From CAVUDO01 sp963740255 (GTDB taxonomy: Bacteria > Actinomycetota > Actinomycetes > Mycobacteriales > Cryptosporangiaceae), in contig CAVUDO010000006.1 in the NCBI GenBank assembly GCA_963740255.1, positions 310,001-374,000 on the forward strand: a DNA stretch of 64,000 nucleotides, given 5' to 3'. The notes under the pieces were generated by a model. The model saw nothing but the letters and a program-made list of their open reading frames with translations. It made no database searches and was not told where the DNA came from. Of the stretch, positions 46,819 to 56,059 are shown in pieces. The position numbers and the translations under genes are program-made. Position 1 is the stretch's first letter; every line of letters begins with the position of its first letter.

Positions 46819-47924
46819 AGGCGGAGGCCGTCGAGGTCGTGGATGTCGTCGGGCTGGGCGGGCACCTCGACGACCGGGACCGCGGGGTGGGCCGAGGTGA
46901 AGCGGGCGGCCATCCGGCGTTCCCGGTCGACCTGGCGCACCACGTCCGCGTGCAGCCGCAGCACGTGCGCCGTCATCGGCGACTTCCCGGCACGGTCCAG
47001 CCGCTCGGCCGCGGCCAGCGACTGCTCGACCGACACCTGGCCGACGGCGGTGGCGTGCACCCGGTTGAGCACCAGCCCGGCCAGCGGCATCTTCTCCTCG
47101 GTCAGCCGGGCCGCGAAGTAGGACGCCTCGCGCAACGCGTCCGGTTCGGGCGCCGCCACCACCAGGAAGGCCGTGCCGGGCGTCTTGAGCAGGTCGTACG
47201 TGCGCTGGGCGCGTTCACGGAAGCCGCCGAACATCGAGTCCAGGGCCGAGACGAACGTCGAGATGTCCTCCAGCAGCTGGGCGCCGACCACCTTCGTGAT
47301 GACCCGGGTGAACATCGAGAACGACGCCGACACCACCTTCAGGACGCCCCGGCCGCCGGTCTTGGCCGGCATCAGCAGCAGCCGGAGCAGGCGGCCGTCC
47401 AGGAACCGGGCCAGCCGCTGCGGGGCGTCCAGGAAGTCCAGGGCCGACCGGCTCGGCGGGGTGTCGACCACGATCAGGTCCCACTCGGCCTCGCTGTCCG
47501 GAGCGCGCAACTGGCCAAGCTTCTCCATCGCCATGTACTCCTGCGTGCCGGAGAACGACGAGGACATCGCCTGGTAGAAGGGGTTCGCGAAGATCTCCTC
47601 GGCCCGGGCGTCGTCGGTGTGGGCGAGCACGACCTCGTCGAAGGTCCGCTTCATGTCCAGCATCATCGCGTGCAGCTCGCCGCCGGCCGTGGCGTCCACG
47701 CCCTTGACCTGGCGGGGGGAGTTGTCCAGTTCGGACAGTCCCATCGACTGGGCCAGCCGGCGGGCCGGGTCGATGGTGAGCACCACCACCCGCCGGCCGG
47801 CCTCGGCCGCCCGCAACGCCAGCGCCGCGGCCGTGGTGGTCTTGCCGACCCCACCGGAACCGCAGCACACGATGATCCGGATCTCCGGGTCGGTGAGCAG
47901 CGTGTCGAGGTCCAGCGCGGTCAT
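46761..47924 (-). CDS. ArsA/GET3-like ATPase (second of pair)
   Basis: 387 aa. Deviant Walker A GSGGVGKTTTAAALALR, switch II VVDTPPSRSALDF and ANP-type LTIDPARRLAQSMG are those of ArsA/Get3-family ATPases. Actinobacteria carry such genes in tandem; no arsenic link is implied, and tail-anchored or envelope targeting has been suggested for the family. The last dozen residues (AARRVVARRT) lie inside the 86-bp repeat, so the natural C-terminus was probably different. It starts 4 nt inside the upstream partner. Confidence 0.92.
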   Translation of the reverse strand: MTALDLDTLLTDPEIRIIVCCGSGGVGKTTTAAALALRAAEAGRRVVVLTIDPARRLAQSMGLSELDNSPRQVKGVDATAGGELHAMMLDMKRTFDEVVLAHTDDARAEEIFANPFYQAMSSSFSGTQEYMAMEKLGQLRAPDSEAEWDLIVVDTPPSRSALDFLDAPQRLARFLDGRLLRLLLMPAKTGGRGVLKVVSASFSMFTRVITKVVGAQLLEDISTFVSALDSMFGGFRERAQRTYDLLKTPGTAFLVVAAPEPDALREASYFAARLTEEKMPLAGLVLNRVHATAVGQVSVEQSLAAAERLDRAGKSPMTAHVLRLHADVVRQVDRERRMAARFTSAHPAVPVVEVPAQPDDIHDLDGLRLVGGGPFSHAARRVVARRT

Positions 47925-48892
47925 GGTGTGGGCACCCCCTGGGCACGCAACGATCCGGCCAGCGCGTAGAGGCCGCCCAGGTCGACGCCGTCGGGCAGGA
48001 ACGGCAGGTCGACCACCGGTCGGCCCAGCCCGGCCAGCTCGCCGCGGAGCCGGTCCTGGACGGCGAGCCGCCGGGTGTGCAGCGTCGCCTCCTCGACCAG
48101 TCCGGCGACCACGGCCCGGTCGGTCGGCATCCCGACCGCGGTCAGGCCCCGCCGCACCTCGGCCCGGGTCACCCGGACGCCGGCCAGCTCGTCCGGGCGG
48201 ACGCCGTTGACGATCACCGAGCCGACCGGCAGGCCGCTCGCGGTCAGCTCCGCGACGGCGTCCGCGGTCTCCTGCACCGGCATCTCCTCCAGCAGCGTCA
48301 CCACGTGGATCGCCGTCATCGCCGAGCGCAGGACGGCCATCACGCCGTCGGACTGGGTCTTGATCGGCCCCACCCTGGCCAGGCCGGCGACCTCGGCCGT
48401 GACGTTGAGGAACCGGCCGATCCGGCCGGTGGGCGGGGCGTCGAGCACCACCGCGCCGTACACCCGCTGGCCGCGGTCGCTGCGGGTGACGGCTTCCTTC
48501 ACCTTGCCGGTGAGCAGGACGTCGCGCATGCCCGGGGCGATGGTGGTGGCGAAGTCGATCGCACCCAGCTTCTTCAGTGCGCGTCCGGCCCGGCCGAGCT
48601 TGTAGAACATGTCCAGGTACTCCAGCAACGCCTCCTCGGCGTCCACCGCGAGAGCGTGCACCTCGCCGCCCGCCGGGGCTACGGCGATCTTCCGCTCGCC
48701 GTAGGGCAGCGGGGGGACGTCGAAGAGCTGGGCGAGGCCCTGGCGGCCCTCGACCTCGACCACGAGCGTCCGCTTGCCGCGTTCGGCCAGGGCGAGGGCC
48801 AGCGCCGCGGCCACCGTGGTCTTCCCGGTGCCGCCCTTACCCGTCACCACGTGCAGCCGGGCGGTCGTCCAGTCGGAATGCTCGCGCGTCAC
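47921..48892 (-). CDS. ArsA/GET3-like ATPase (first of pair)
   Basis: 323 aa from GTG 48892 (VTREHSDWTTARLHVV); an ATG 51 bases upstream adds an unlikely leader. Walker A is TGKGGTGKTTVAAALALALAE with the signature Lys; VLDAPPTGRIGRFL is switch II; VEVEGRQGLAQLF stands in the ADP-contact region. It overlaps its paralogue by ATGA, so the two may form a heterodimer. It is a conserved actinobacterial pair, usually near whiB and the PBP gene, as here. Confidence 0.92.
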   Translation of the reverse strand: MTREHSDWTTARLHVVTGKGGTGKTTVAAALALALAERGKRTLVVEVEGRQGLAQLFDVPPLPYGERKIAVAPAGGEVHALAVDAEEALLEYLDMFYKLGRAGRALKKLGAIDFATTIAPGMRDVLLTGKVKEAVTRSDRGQRVYGAVVLDAPPTGRIGRFLNVTAEVAGLARVGPIKTQSDGVMAVLRSAMTAIHVVTLLEEMPVQETADAVAELTASGLPVGSVIVNGVRPDELAGVRVTRAEVRRGLTAVGMPTDRAVVAGLVEEATLHTRRLAVQDRLRGELAGLGRPVVDLPFLPDGVDLGGLYALAGSLRAQGVPTP

Positions 48893-49020
48893 CCTGACGA
48901 GGGTAACCACGCGTGACGGCACGCACCTGGCGCTGCCGCCCATCCGACGGAGGGGTTCCCGCCGCGGCGGCGCCCAGGGGGCAACCCGGACGCCGCCGAC
49001 GGAGGTCGGACCAGCGTGCG

Positions 49021-49809
49021 TCAGCTGACCGGCGTGAAGGCCCCGGTGTCGCAGACCTTCCAGCCGCCTTCCTTGACCACCTTGAAGGTGCCGTCCAGTT
49101 TCACGGTCTGGTCCGAGCCGCTGACCGCGATCACGAAGTCCATCCGGACCTTCACGCTGGCCTTGTCGAGGCTCGTCTCGGTGGAGTCGGTGACCTTCCA
49201 GGTGAACGACTTGAGCTGGGTGCTGCCGCCGCGCTCGATGGTCTTCTGCAGGTCGTCGACCTTCTCGACGTTCTTCTTGGCGTCACAGACGAATTCGGTG
49301 ACCTTGGTCTGGTCCTTGTCCTTGACGCCCTGCAGGTAGCCGTCGACGGCCACGGTCGGGGTCTCCCCGCCGCCCGAGGGCTGGAACGCCACGAACAGGC
49401 CGATGCCGCCGCCACAGCAGAGCAGCAGCACGATGCCGCCGATGATCAGCCCGATCATCAGCCCGTTCTTCTTCTTGGGGGGCTCGGCCGGCGGGAAGCC
49501 GGGCTGCGGCTGGCCGTACGGCTGGCCCGAGGTCGGGCCGTAGGCAGGGGCGCCAGAGGTCTGGGCGTACGGGTCCTGACCGTAGCCGCCGGCGCCGGAG
49601 CTGGGCGTCCCGTAGGTGCCGCCGCCCGAGGTGGGCGGGTACGACGGGGGTTGCTGGCCGTACGGGTCCTGACCGTAGGCGGGCTGCCCGTAGGGCGGCT
49701 GCTGCTGCCCGTATCCGGGCTGTTGCGGCTGCTGGCCGTACCCCGGCTGTTGGCCGTAACCGGGCTGTTGGCCGTACGGGTCGGGCGGGTAGCCCGGAGG
49801 CTGGCTCAT
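49021..49809 (-). CDS. Membrane protein with Tyr/Gln/Pro-rich N-terminus and NTF2-like (DUF4878-type) domain
   Basis: 262 aa from ATG 49809, AAGGAGAAC upstream. Residues 1-110 are PGYGQQ/DPYGQ repeats. A KKK stretch and one membrane helix (LMIGLIIGGIVLLLCCGGGIGLFVAF) follow. The extracytoplasmic domain (VDGYLQGVKDKDQTKVTEFVC, VSGSDQTVKLDGTF, EGGWKVCD) resembles DUF4878 stress-lipoprotein folds and may have a disulfide. Cytoplasmic low-complexity tails of this kind are common in actinobacterial envelope proteins. Function unknown. Confidence 0.8.
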   Translation of the reverse strand: MSQPPGYPPDPYGQQPGYGQQPGYGQQPQQPGYGQQQPPYGQPAYGQDPYGQQPPSYPPTSGGGTYGTPSSGAGGYGQDPYAQTSGAPAYGPTSGQPYGQPQPGFPPAEPPKKKNGLMIGLIIGGIVLLLCCGGGIGLFVAFQPSGGGETPTVAVDGYLQGVKDKDQTKVTEFVCDAKKNVEKVDDLQKTIERGGSTQLKSFTWKVTDSTETSLDKASVKVRMDFVIAVSGSDQTVKLDGTFKVVKEGGWKVCDTGAFTPVS

Positions 49810-50063
49810 CGTCGTTCTCCTTGGTGCCGACGTGGTCCCCCCCGCCGGCATGACAACCGGAAGCACGGACGGCGGTGCCCGCCCGTGAGTGCCTGGTCAG
49901 AGTAACCACGCGCGCCACACTTCACTCGTCGGAGTCCGACGCGGTCGGGCGCGGATCCGCCTGTTCACCGCCTGTGCCGGCTCCACCACGCCGGGCAGGG
50001 GTCTCGGACCGGGACCGGCCGGTGGCCGTCGCCGCTGTCCTGCCCGGCGGCTAGGGTGCGGCC

Positions 50064-50225
50064 ATGCAGAAGTGGGAGTACGTCACCGTGCCACTGCTCG
50101 TGCACGCCACGAAGCAGATCCTCGACGGCTGGGGCGAGGACGGCTGGGAACTCGTCGCCGTTGTCCCGGGGACGAACGCCGAGCAGCTGGTCGCCTACCT
50201 CAAGCGTCCCAAGGCGACGGCGTGA
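50064..50225 (+). CDS. DUF4177 small protein
   Basis: 53 aa. MQKWEYVTVPLLVHATKQILDGWG, then EDGWELVAVVPG and LVAYLKRP, is a full DUF4177 domain. It overlaps the RidA gene by GTGA, so the two are co-translated. This is a stable actinobacterial pair; function unknown. Confidence 0.88.
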   Translation: MQKWEYVTVPLLVHATKQILDGWGEDGWELVAVVPGTNAEQLVAYLKRPKATA

Positions 50226-50686
50226 CGGTCGCCGACCGGCTCGCCGAGCTGGGACTGGAGCTGCCTCCGGTGGCCGCGCCGGTGGCCGCCTACGTGCCGG
50301 CCGTCCGGTCCGGGAACCACGTGCACACCTCCGGCCAGCTCCCGATGGTGGCCGGTGTGTTGGCCGCCGCCGGCAAGGTCGGTGCGGAGGTCACCCCCGA
50401 GCAGGGCCGGGAGCTGGCCCGCACCTGCGCCCTCAACGCGCTCGCGGCGGTGGCCACCCAGGTGCCGCTCGACGACGTGGTCCGGGTGGTGAAGGTGGTC
50501 GGCTTCGTTGCCAGCGCGCCGGGGTTCACCGGCCAGCCCGGCGTGGTCAACGGCGCCAGCGAGCTGCTCGGTGCGGTGCTCGGCCCCGCGGGCCAGCACG
50601 CGCGCAGCGCGGTCGGCGTGGCCGAGCTGCCGCTGGGTGCGCCGGTCGAGGTGGAGATCCTGGTCGAGGTCCGTCCCGGCGCCTGA
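50222..50686 (+). CDS. RidA/YjgF-family protein
   Basis: 154 aa, GTG start in the DUF4177 stop. RidA folds show SGNHVHTSGQLPMVAGV, LNALAAVATQVPLDDVVRVVKVVGFVAS and ELPLGAPVEVEILVEVR. The Arg that binds 2-aminoacrylate carboxylate in true RidA (as in CVRV..) is not obvious, so this is a RidA-like subgroup. Proposed roles are imine or enamine deamination. Confidence 0.9.
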   Translation: MTVADRLAELGLELPPVAAPVAAYVPAVRSGNHVHTSGQLPMVAGVLAAAGKVGAEVTPEQGRELARTCALNALAAVATQVPLDDVVRVVKVVGFVASAPGFTGQPGVVNGASELLGAVLGPAGQHARSAVGVAELPLGAPVEVEILVEVRPGA

Positions 50687-50725
50687 CCGTTCGCCGTGCG
50701 CTCGCGCGTCGAAGCGGCGGGCGGT

Positions 50726-51571
50726 TCAGGGCAGCTCGTCGGGTGCCAGGCCGAACGCTTCGCGGACGACCCGCGCCAGCTGCACCTCGAAGGTGGCCGT
50801 CACGATCGCGGCGGCGATCGGCGAGAGCATCGCGTAGTCGGCCAGCACCGGGTCGCGGCCCTGGTCGTGCCGCCCGCGGGTGTGCTGCCGGAACGTGCTG
50901 ACGATCTCCTCGGCCATGCCCTCGGCGGCCGCCGCGATGCGCAGCGACACCCGGACGATGTCGGTCGACGGCACGCCCCACCGCCGGGCGCGGCGTCCGG
51001 CGTCCACCAGCAGCGGGTGGGTGCCCTGCCAGTCGCCGCAGGGGGTCCGGCGGGTCAGGCCGTAGCGCTCCAGCCGCTCCAGGGCACCGGGCTGGGACAG
51101 CAGCGCCGCCATGCCCTCCGGCTCGACCTTCAGCCGCGCCTCGTCGAACTCCTCGCCGGGCAGGAAGCGCATCGCGATCGCCTCGGCCCGCCAGGCCAGC
51201 GCCAGCTCGCCCGCCTCGTTGCCGCTGCGGACCAGTGCCCGGATCGCGGACAGCGAGAAGCCCACGTCCTGCAGCCGCCGGATCAGCCGCAGCCGCTCGA
51301 CGTGGCTGTGGTCGTAGACGCTGCGCCGACCGGTCCGGCGGGGCGGGTGGAGCAGGCGGCGGGACTGGTGGGCCCGGATGTTGCGGACACTCATGCCGGT
51401 GCGCCCGGCCAGCTCGGCGATGCCGAACTCGTTCTCGGACGGCGCCGGGCCGGGCGGGTCGCCAGCGGTGTCGCCGGGTCCGGCACCGGCGGGTTCGCGG
51501 GCCGAAAAGGCGCGGCTGGGCACGCCGGTGGACCGCGCGCCGTCTGCCCCGTGCCCCGTCACATGGCGCAC
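50726..51571 (-). CDS. MerR-family regulator with long C-terminal sensor domain
   Basis: 281 aa. The winged helix at residues about 45-115 is FGIAELAGRTGMSVRNIRAHQSRRLL..RRSVYDHSHVERL. The C-terminal 160 aa are helical without Cys clusters, so it is not a metal sensor. The N-terminal 45 residues are disordered; the true start may be an internal GTG. It diverges from the NUDIX gene 43 bases away and could control it. Confidence 0.85.
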   Translation of the reverse strand: MRHVTGHGADGARSTGVPSRAFSAREPAGAGPGDTAGDPPGPAPSENEFGIAELAGRTGMSVRNIRAHQSRRLLHPPRRTGRRSVYDHSHVERLRLIRRLQDVGFSLSAIRALVRSGNEAGELALAWRAEAIAMRFLPGEEFDEARLKVEPEGMAALLSQPGALERLERYGLTRRTPCGDWQGTHPLLVDAGRRARRWGVPSTDIVRVSLRIAAAAEGMAEEIVSTFRQHTRGRHDQGRDPVLADYAMLSPIAAAIVTATFEVQLARVVREAFGLAPDELP

Positions 51572-51614
51572 CGTACCGGAGGTAGACGGACGTTCCGCGA
51601 CCTACGATGCGCGC

Positions 51615-52466
51615 ATGCGGTTCGGTGTGCCCGCCCAGGTGGCCCAGCGCGTGCAGGCGTGGCAGGGCGGGACGCCCGCACCCACCCGGGACGCCGCCAC
51701 GGTCGTCCTGATGCGGGACGGCCCCGCCGGGATCGAGGTGTACCTGCTGGTCAGGACCGGTGCAATGGCAGCGTTCGCGGGAATGACCGTGTTCCCCGGC
51801 GGCGGCGTCGACCCGGACGACCTGGCCGCCGACGCGCTGCCCTGGTACGGCCCGTCGGCGGTGGACTGGCCGCTGGCCGCCCCGCCCGCGCTGGCTCGGG
51901 CGCTGGTCTGCGCGGCGGTGCGGGAGACGTTCGAGGAGTCCGGGGTGCTGCTGGCTGGGCCGGCCCCCGGCGGGCCCGCCGCCGGTTTCGTCGGCGACAC
52001 CACGAGTGCGGAGTGGGAGCGGGTCCGGCAGGCGCTGGAGGCTCGCGCGCTGAGCCTGTCCCGGCTGCTCACCGCGCGTAGCCTGGTGCTCCGGGCCGAC
52101 CTGCTGCGGCCGTGGGCGCACTGGATCACGCCGGTGCAGGAGGCCCGCCGGTACGACACCCGGTTCTTCGTCGCGGCGCTGCCGGCCGGCCAGGAGGCCC
52201 GGCACACCGCGGGGGAGGCCGAACGCGCCGCGTGGATGCGTCCGGCGGACGCCCTGGCCGCCCGGGACCGGGGCGAGCTGACCATGGTGCCGCCCACCGC
52301 GCTCACCCTGGCCGACCTGGCCGAACACGCGGCCGTGGACGACGTGCTGGCCGCCGCGCCGCGCCGGGAGATCCGGCCGGTCACCCCACGGCTGGTCGCG
52401 GACGGGTCCGGGTCCGTGCGGTTCCTCGTCCCGGGCGATCCGGACTACGACGGCCCGTCGGAATGA
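51615..52466 (+). CDS. NUDIX hydrolase
   Basis: 283 aa. The NUDIX box is split by an insertion: VFPGGGVDPDD then CAAVRETFEESGVLL, giving G-x5-E replaced by GGGVDPDD, with the catalytic REx2EE as RETFEESG. The C-terminal half (RPWAHWITPVQEARRYDTRFFV) is typical of the long CoA/8-oxo-type actinobacterial NUDIX next to metallo-beta-lactamase genes. The substrate is undetermined. Confidence 0.88.
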   Translation: MRFGVPAQVAQRVQAWQGGTPAPTRDAATVVLMRDGPAGIEVYLLVRTGAMAAFAGMTVFPGGGVDPDDLAADALPWYGPSAVDWPLAAPPALARALVCAAVRETFEESGVLLAGPAPGGPAAGFVGDTTSAEWERVRQALEARALSLSRLLTARSLVLRADLLRPWAHWITPVQEARRYDTRFFVAALPAGQEARHTAGEAERAAWMRPADALAARDRGELTMVPPTALTLADLAEHAAVDDVLAAAPRREIRPVTPRLVADGSGSVRFLVPGDPDYDGPSE

Positions 52467-52627
52467 CCTCGAGCCACTGGCGTCACGTCGGCGAACCAAG
52501 CCGTTGTGGACAAGGTCGGTCCCGGGTCGTCTGACCTACGATGCGCGCATGGTGGGGTGCTCGACGCGGCGGGCCGAGGCGCCGGTCGGTATCACGTGGT
52601 GAGCCGGAAGCCGACCGGGGTGGACAG

Positions 52628-53497
52628 GTGAGCGAACTGCTGCCGGAGTGGGTGCCCGGCTGGGCGACGCTGGTGCGGGCCGGCAACCCGGGCCCGATGA
52701 CGCTGGACGGCACGAACAGCTGGGTGCTGCGCGGCGCCGGCTCGTCCGGCTGCGTGGTCGTCGACCCCGGCCCGCTGCTGCCCGCACACCTGGAGGCGCT
52801 GGCGGCCGCCGGCCCGGTGGTGGCCACGCTGCTCACGCACGGCCATCCCGACCACGCCGAGGGCGCCGCGCGCTTCGCCGCGATGACCGGCGCCCCGGTG
52901 CTGGCCCTCGACCCGGCGCACGCCGTCGGCGGCCAGGCACTGGTGGCCGATGGCGACCCGCTGGACCTCGCCGGCCTCCGGATCCGCACCTTCGCCACTC
53001 CCGGCCACACCAGCGACTCGGTCTCCTTCGTCGTCTCGCCATCGCCATCGTCCGCCCAGCCGCCGGCGGCCGCGACGGACGAGGCGGTGCTGACCGGGGA
53101 CACGATCCTCGGCCGCGGCACCACCGTCGTCGCGTGGCCGGACGGGGACCTGGGCGACCACCTCGGCAGTCTGGAACGGCTCCGCGGCCTGGGCGGCGTG
53201 CCGGTGCTGCCCGGCCACGGGCCGGTGCTCCCGGACGCCGCCGCGGCCAGCCAGGCGTACCTCGACCACCGGGCGGCCCGGCTCGACCAGGTCGCCGCCG
53301 CCGTGGCCGCCGGCGCCGCCACGCCCGCGGCCGTGGTCGCGGCCGTGTACGCCGACGTCGACCGTGCCCTCTGGCCGGCCGCCGAGCTGTCCGTCCGGGC
53401 GCAGCTGGACCACCTCCGCTCCGGCCGGCACGACGACGGACCGACGCGCGGACCGGCGCCCGCCGGACGGACGCCACCCGGACGGACGCCGCGGTGA
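52628..53497 (+). CDS. Metallo-beta-lactamase-fold hydrolase
   Basis: 289 aa from GTG 52628; a longer frame starts at 52541. Zinc motifs are LLTHGHPDHAEGA (HxHxDH), ATPGHTSDS, VLTGDTILG and VLPGHGPV. This LACTB2-like group acts as glyoxalase II or as an endoribonuclease. The C-terminal helical tail (YLDHRAARLDQVAAAV) matches LACTB2. It overlaps the cyclase gene by GTGA. Confidence 0.92.
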   Translation: MSELLPEWVPGWATLVRAGNPGPMTLDGTNSWVLRGAGSSGCVVVDPGPLLPAHLEALAAAGPVVATLLTHGHPDHAEGAARFAAMTGAPVLALDPAHAVGGQALVADGDPLDLAGLRIRTFATPGHTSDSVSFVVSPSPSSAQPPAAATDEAVLTGDTILGRGTTVVAWPDGDLGDHLGSLERLRGLGGVPVLPGHGPVLPDAAAASQAYLDHRAARLDQVAAAVAAGAATPAAVVAAVYADVDRALWPAAELSVRAQLDHLRSGRHDDGPTRGPAPAGRTPPGRTPR

Positions 53498-55950
53498 CCT
53501 GCCCGGTGTGCGGCACCGTCGCGGTACCCGAGGCCCGGTACTGCCACCACTGCGGTGCCCGCCTGCCCGGCGGCGAACCGGACGGGTTCGCCGCCGAGCG
53601 GCGGGTCGTCACCGTCCTGTTCGGCGACCTCTCCGACTTCACGGCCTGGTCGGAGGACCTCGACCCCGAACGGGTCGGCCGGCTCACCGACCGGGTGCTG
53701 GCCGCGTGCGCCCAGGCCGTGACGGCGTTCGGCGGCCACGTGGACAAGCTCACCGGCGACGGCATCATGGCCGTGTTCGGTGCCCCGGTCGCGCACGAGG
53801 ACGACCCGGAGCGCGCCGTCCGCGCGGCGCTGGCCATGCAGCGGGCCGTGAAACGCGTGGTCGACGACGAGGTCGGCGGCGGCCGCCGGCTGGGCCTGCG
53901 GGTCGGGGTGAACACCGGCGAGGTGGTCGCCGGCGTCCAGGCCGCGCTGTCGTACACGGTCATCGGCGACACCGTGAACACCGCGGCGCGGCTCTCCGAC
54001 GCCGCCGGCGTCGGCGGGGTGTACGCCGGCGCGCCCACGGCCCGGGCCACCCGCGACCGGGCCGCCTGGCGTCGCCTGCCGCCGCTGCGGCTCAAGGGCA
54101 AGCGCCGGCCCGTCGAGGCGTTCGAGCTGCTGGGGCTGCGGGACGCCGCGGGCATCCGGCCGGGGCTGGGGGACGAGGCGCCGTACATCGGGCGGGAGGC
54201 GGAGCTCGGTCGGCTGCTCGGCCGGTTCGCCGAGGCCACCGGGCAGCGCGAGCCGCGGGCCGTGGTGGTGACCGCGGAGGCCGGCGCCGGCAAGACCCGG
54301 CTCGCCGCGGAGCTGGGCCAGCGGGTCGGGTCCGAGCAGGACGCCCGGGTGCTGGGTGTGCGGTGTGCCGCGTACGGGGAGGCCCGGCGGCTGGCACCGC
54401 TGGCCGAGCTGGTGGCGCTGGCCTGCGGGGTGGAGCCCGACGACGATCCGGTCCGCGCCGCGTCGAAGGTCCGCCGGGTCGCCGCCGCCCTGGGCGGCGC
54501 TGCTGGCACGGCCGCCCTGGGCGGCGCTGCTGGCACGGCCGCCCTGGGCGGCCCCCGCGGCGCGTTCCCGCCGGACGGCGTGGAGGTGCTGCTGGACCTG
54601 CTCGGCCTCGCCCCGGACAGCGACGGGACAGCGCCGGTGTACGGCCCGGCCACCCCGCGTCGGGCCGACCGCGTGCCCGGTGTGGTCGGTGCGCTGCTGT
54701 CCGGCCTGGCGGGCCAGGACCCGGTGCTGGTCGTCGTCGACGACGTCCAGCACGCGCTGCCCGAGACCGTGGACGCGCTCGGCGAGCTGGCCGCCCACCT
54801 GGCCGGGCGGGTGTTCCTGCTGCTGCTCGGCCGTCCCGAGCTGGTCCGCGGCCACGGGATGCTGCGGCGGCTGCCGGCCGCGGAGGTGCTCCAGCTCGCG
54901 CCGCTGTCCGGCGCCGCGGCGGCCCGGCTGCTGCGGTCGTACCTCGGCGGCGGCGCACTGGCGGCCGCCGACGAGCACCGGCTGCTCGCCACCGCCCAGG
55001 GCAACCCGTTCTACCTCGCCGAGCTCGTCTCGCTGCTCGTCGAGCAGGGCCGGCTGACCGGCGGCACCCAGGGTTGGCGGCTGGCGCCGGGGAGCCTGGA
55101 CGGCCGGCTGCTCTCCTCCGACCTCGCCGCGGTGCTCGCCGCCCGGATCGACAGCCTGCCCGCCTCCGTCCGCGCGGTGCTGCGGGACGCCGCGGTGGTC
55201 GGCGACCTGGTGCCGCCGGGAGCGCTGGAGGCGGTGCGGGACGGCGGCCGGTCGTCTTCCGACGAGCTGGACCGGGCCCGGGCCGAGCTGGTGAGCCGCC
55301 GGATGCTGCGCCGGACCGGGGCCGGCGGCCACGCGTTCGTCACCACGCTCATGCGCGAGGCGGCGTACCAGGGCGTCGGCAAGGCCGACCTGGCCAACCG
55401 GCACGCGCGGATCGCCCGCTGGGCCGAAGTCCGGCCGGTGCGCGGCCTGTCCGAGCCGGAACGGGACGAGTTCGTCGCCTACCACGCCGAGCGGGCCCTC
55501 GCGCTGGCCGGCGCCATGCACCTCCCGCTGCGCCACGACGCCCGGCAGGTCGCCGACCTCGGTGCGGACGCGCTCGCCCGGCTGGCCGCCACCACGCTCG
55601 GCGACGGCGAGCCGGCACGTGCCCTCGCGCTGCTCGACCGGGCCGATGGTCTCGATAACGCTGAAACCCGCCCAGACGGCCGTCACCGGCTGTTGCGGGC
55701 CCGGGCGTTGCTCGGGGCCGGCCGGGCCGCCGAGGCTCTCACCGTGGCTCAGGAGCTCACGGCGAGGGAGAACAGTACGGGCGTCGCCGCGATGCTGGTC
55801 GCGGGAGAGGCCCATCGCGCGCTCGGCGACGAGAACGCGGCGGCGCAGGCGTGGGGCGCGGCGCTGAAGTGCGCACGCGACGCGGGCGTGCCGTCCTACG
55901 AGGGCGAGGCCCTGCGCCGACTCGGGATGCTCGACGGGGCCGGCCCGTGA
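53494..55950 (+). CDS. Class III adenylate/guanylate cyclase fused to AAA/LuxR-type ATPase
   Basis: 818 aa. A zinc-ribbon start (CPVCGTVAVPEARYCHHCG) is followed by the cyclase core at residues about 30-200: VVTVLFGDLSDFT and KLTGDGIMAVFGAP provide both metal Asp, and VIGDTVNTAARL the Asn/Arg pair. An AAA STAND-type ATPase (Walker A AEAGAGKTRLAAEL, Walker B VLVVVDDVQHAL) and TPR-like helices end the protein. It is probably a signal-gated cNMP producer, and the Crp-type regulator 1.8 kb away may be its reader. A tandem 30-base repeat adds AALGGAAGT units. Confidence 0.9.
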   Translation: MTCPVCGTVAVPEARYCHHCGARLPGGEPDGFAAERRVVTVLFGDLSDFTAWSEDLDPERVGRLTDRVLAACAQAVTAFGGHVDKLTGDGIMAVFGAPVAHEDDPERAVRAALAMQRAVKRVVDDEVGGGRRLGLRVGVNTGEVVAGVQAALSYTVIGDTVNTAARLSDAAGVGGVYAGAPTARATRDRAAWRRLPPLRLKGKRRPVEAFELLGLRDAAGIRPGLGDEAPYIGREAELGRLLGRFAEATGQREPRAVVVTAEAGAGKTRLAAELGQRVGSEQDARVLGVRCAAYGEARRLAPLAELVALACGVEPDDDPVRAASKVRRVAAALGGAAGTAALGGAAGTAALGGPRGAFPPDGVEVLLDLLGLAPDSDGTAPVYGPATPRRADRVPGVVGALLSGLAGQDPVLVVVDDVQHALPETVDALGELAAHLAGRVFLLLLGRPELVRGHGMLRRLPAAEVLQLAPLSGAAAARLLRSYLGGGALAAADEHRLLATAQGNPFYLAELVSLLVEQGRLTGGTQGWRLAPGSLDGRLLSSDLAAVLAARIDSLPASVRAVLRDAAVVGDLVPPGALEAVRDGGRSSSDELDRARAELVSRRMLRRTGAGGHAFVTTLMREAAYQGVGKADLANRHARIARWAEVRPVRGLSEPERDEFVAYHAERALALAGAMHLPLRHDARQVADLGADALARLAATTLGDGEPARALALLDRADGLDNAETRPDGRHRLLRARALLGAGRAAEALTVAQELTARENSTGVAAMLVAGEAHRALGDENAAAQAWGAALKCARDAGVPSYEGEALRRLGMLDGAGP
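54486..54549 (+). repeat. Two-copy 30-bp in-frame repeat inside the cyclase-ATPase gene
   Basis: GCCCTGGGCGGCGCTGCTGG-type units repeat with 30-base period, encoding tandem ALGGAAGTA. The period keeps the frame; the segment lies in a linker, so repeat number could vary without harm. Confidence 0.75.
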
Positions 55951-56059
55951 CGTCGGACGGGGGCCCGCTCCTGACCGATCGCGCGGGACGGGACGGTCCA
56001 TCCCACCTGCTGGCTGTCGGTCAGCCGACGAACGGGCCGGTCGGCGGGTCGGTACGGTC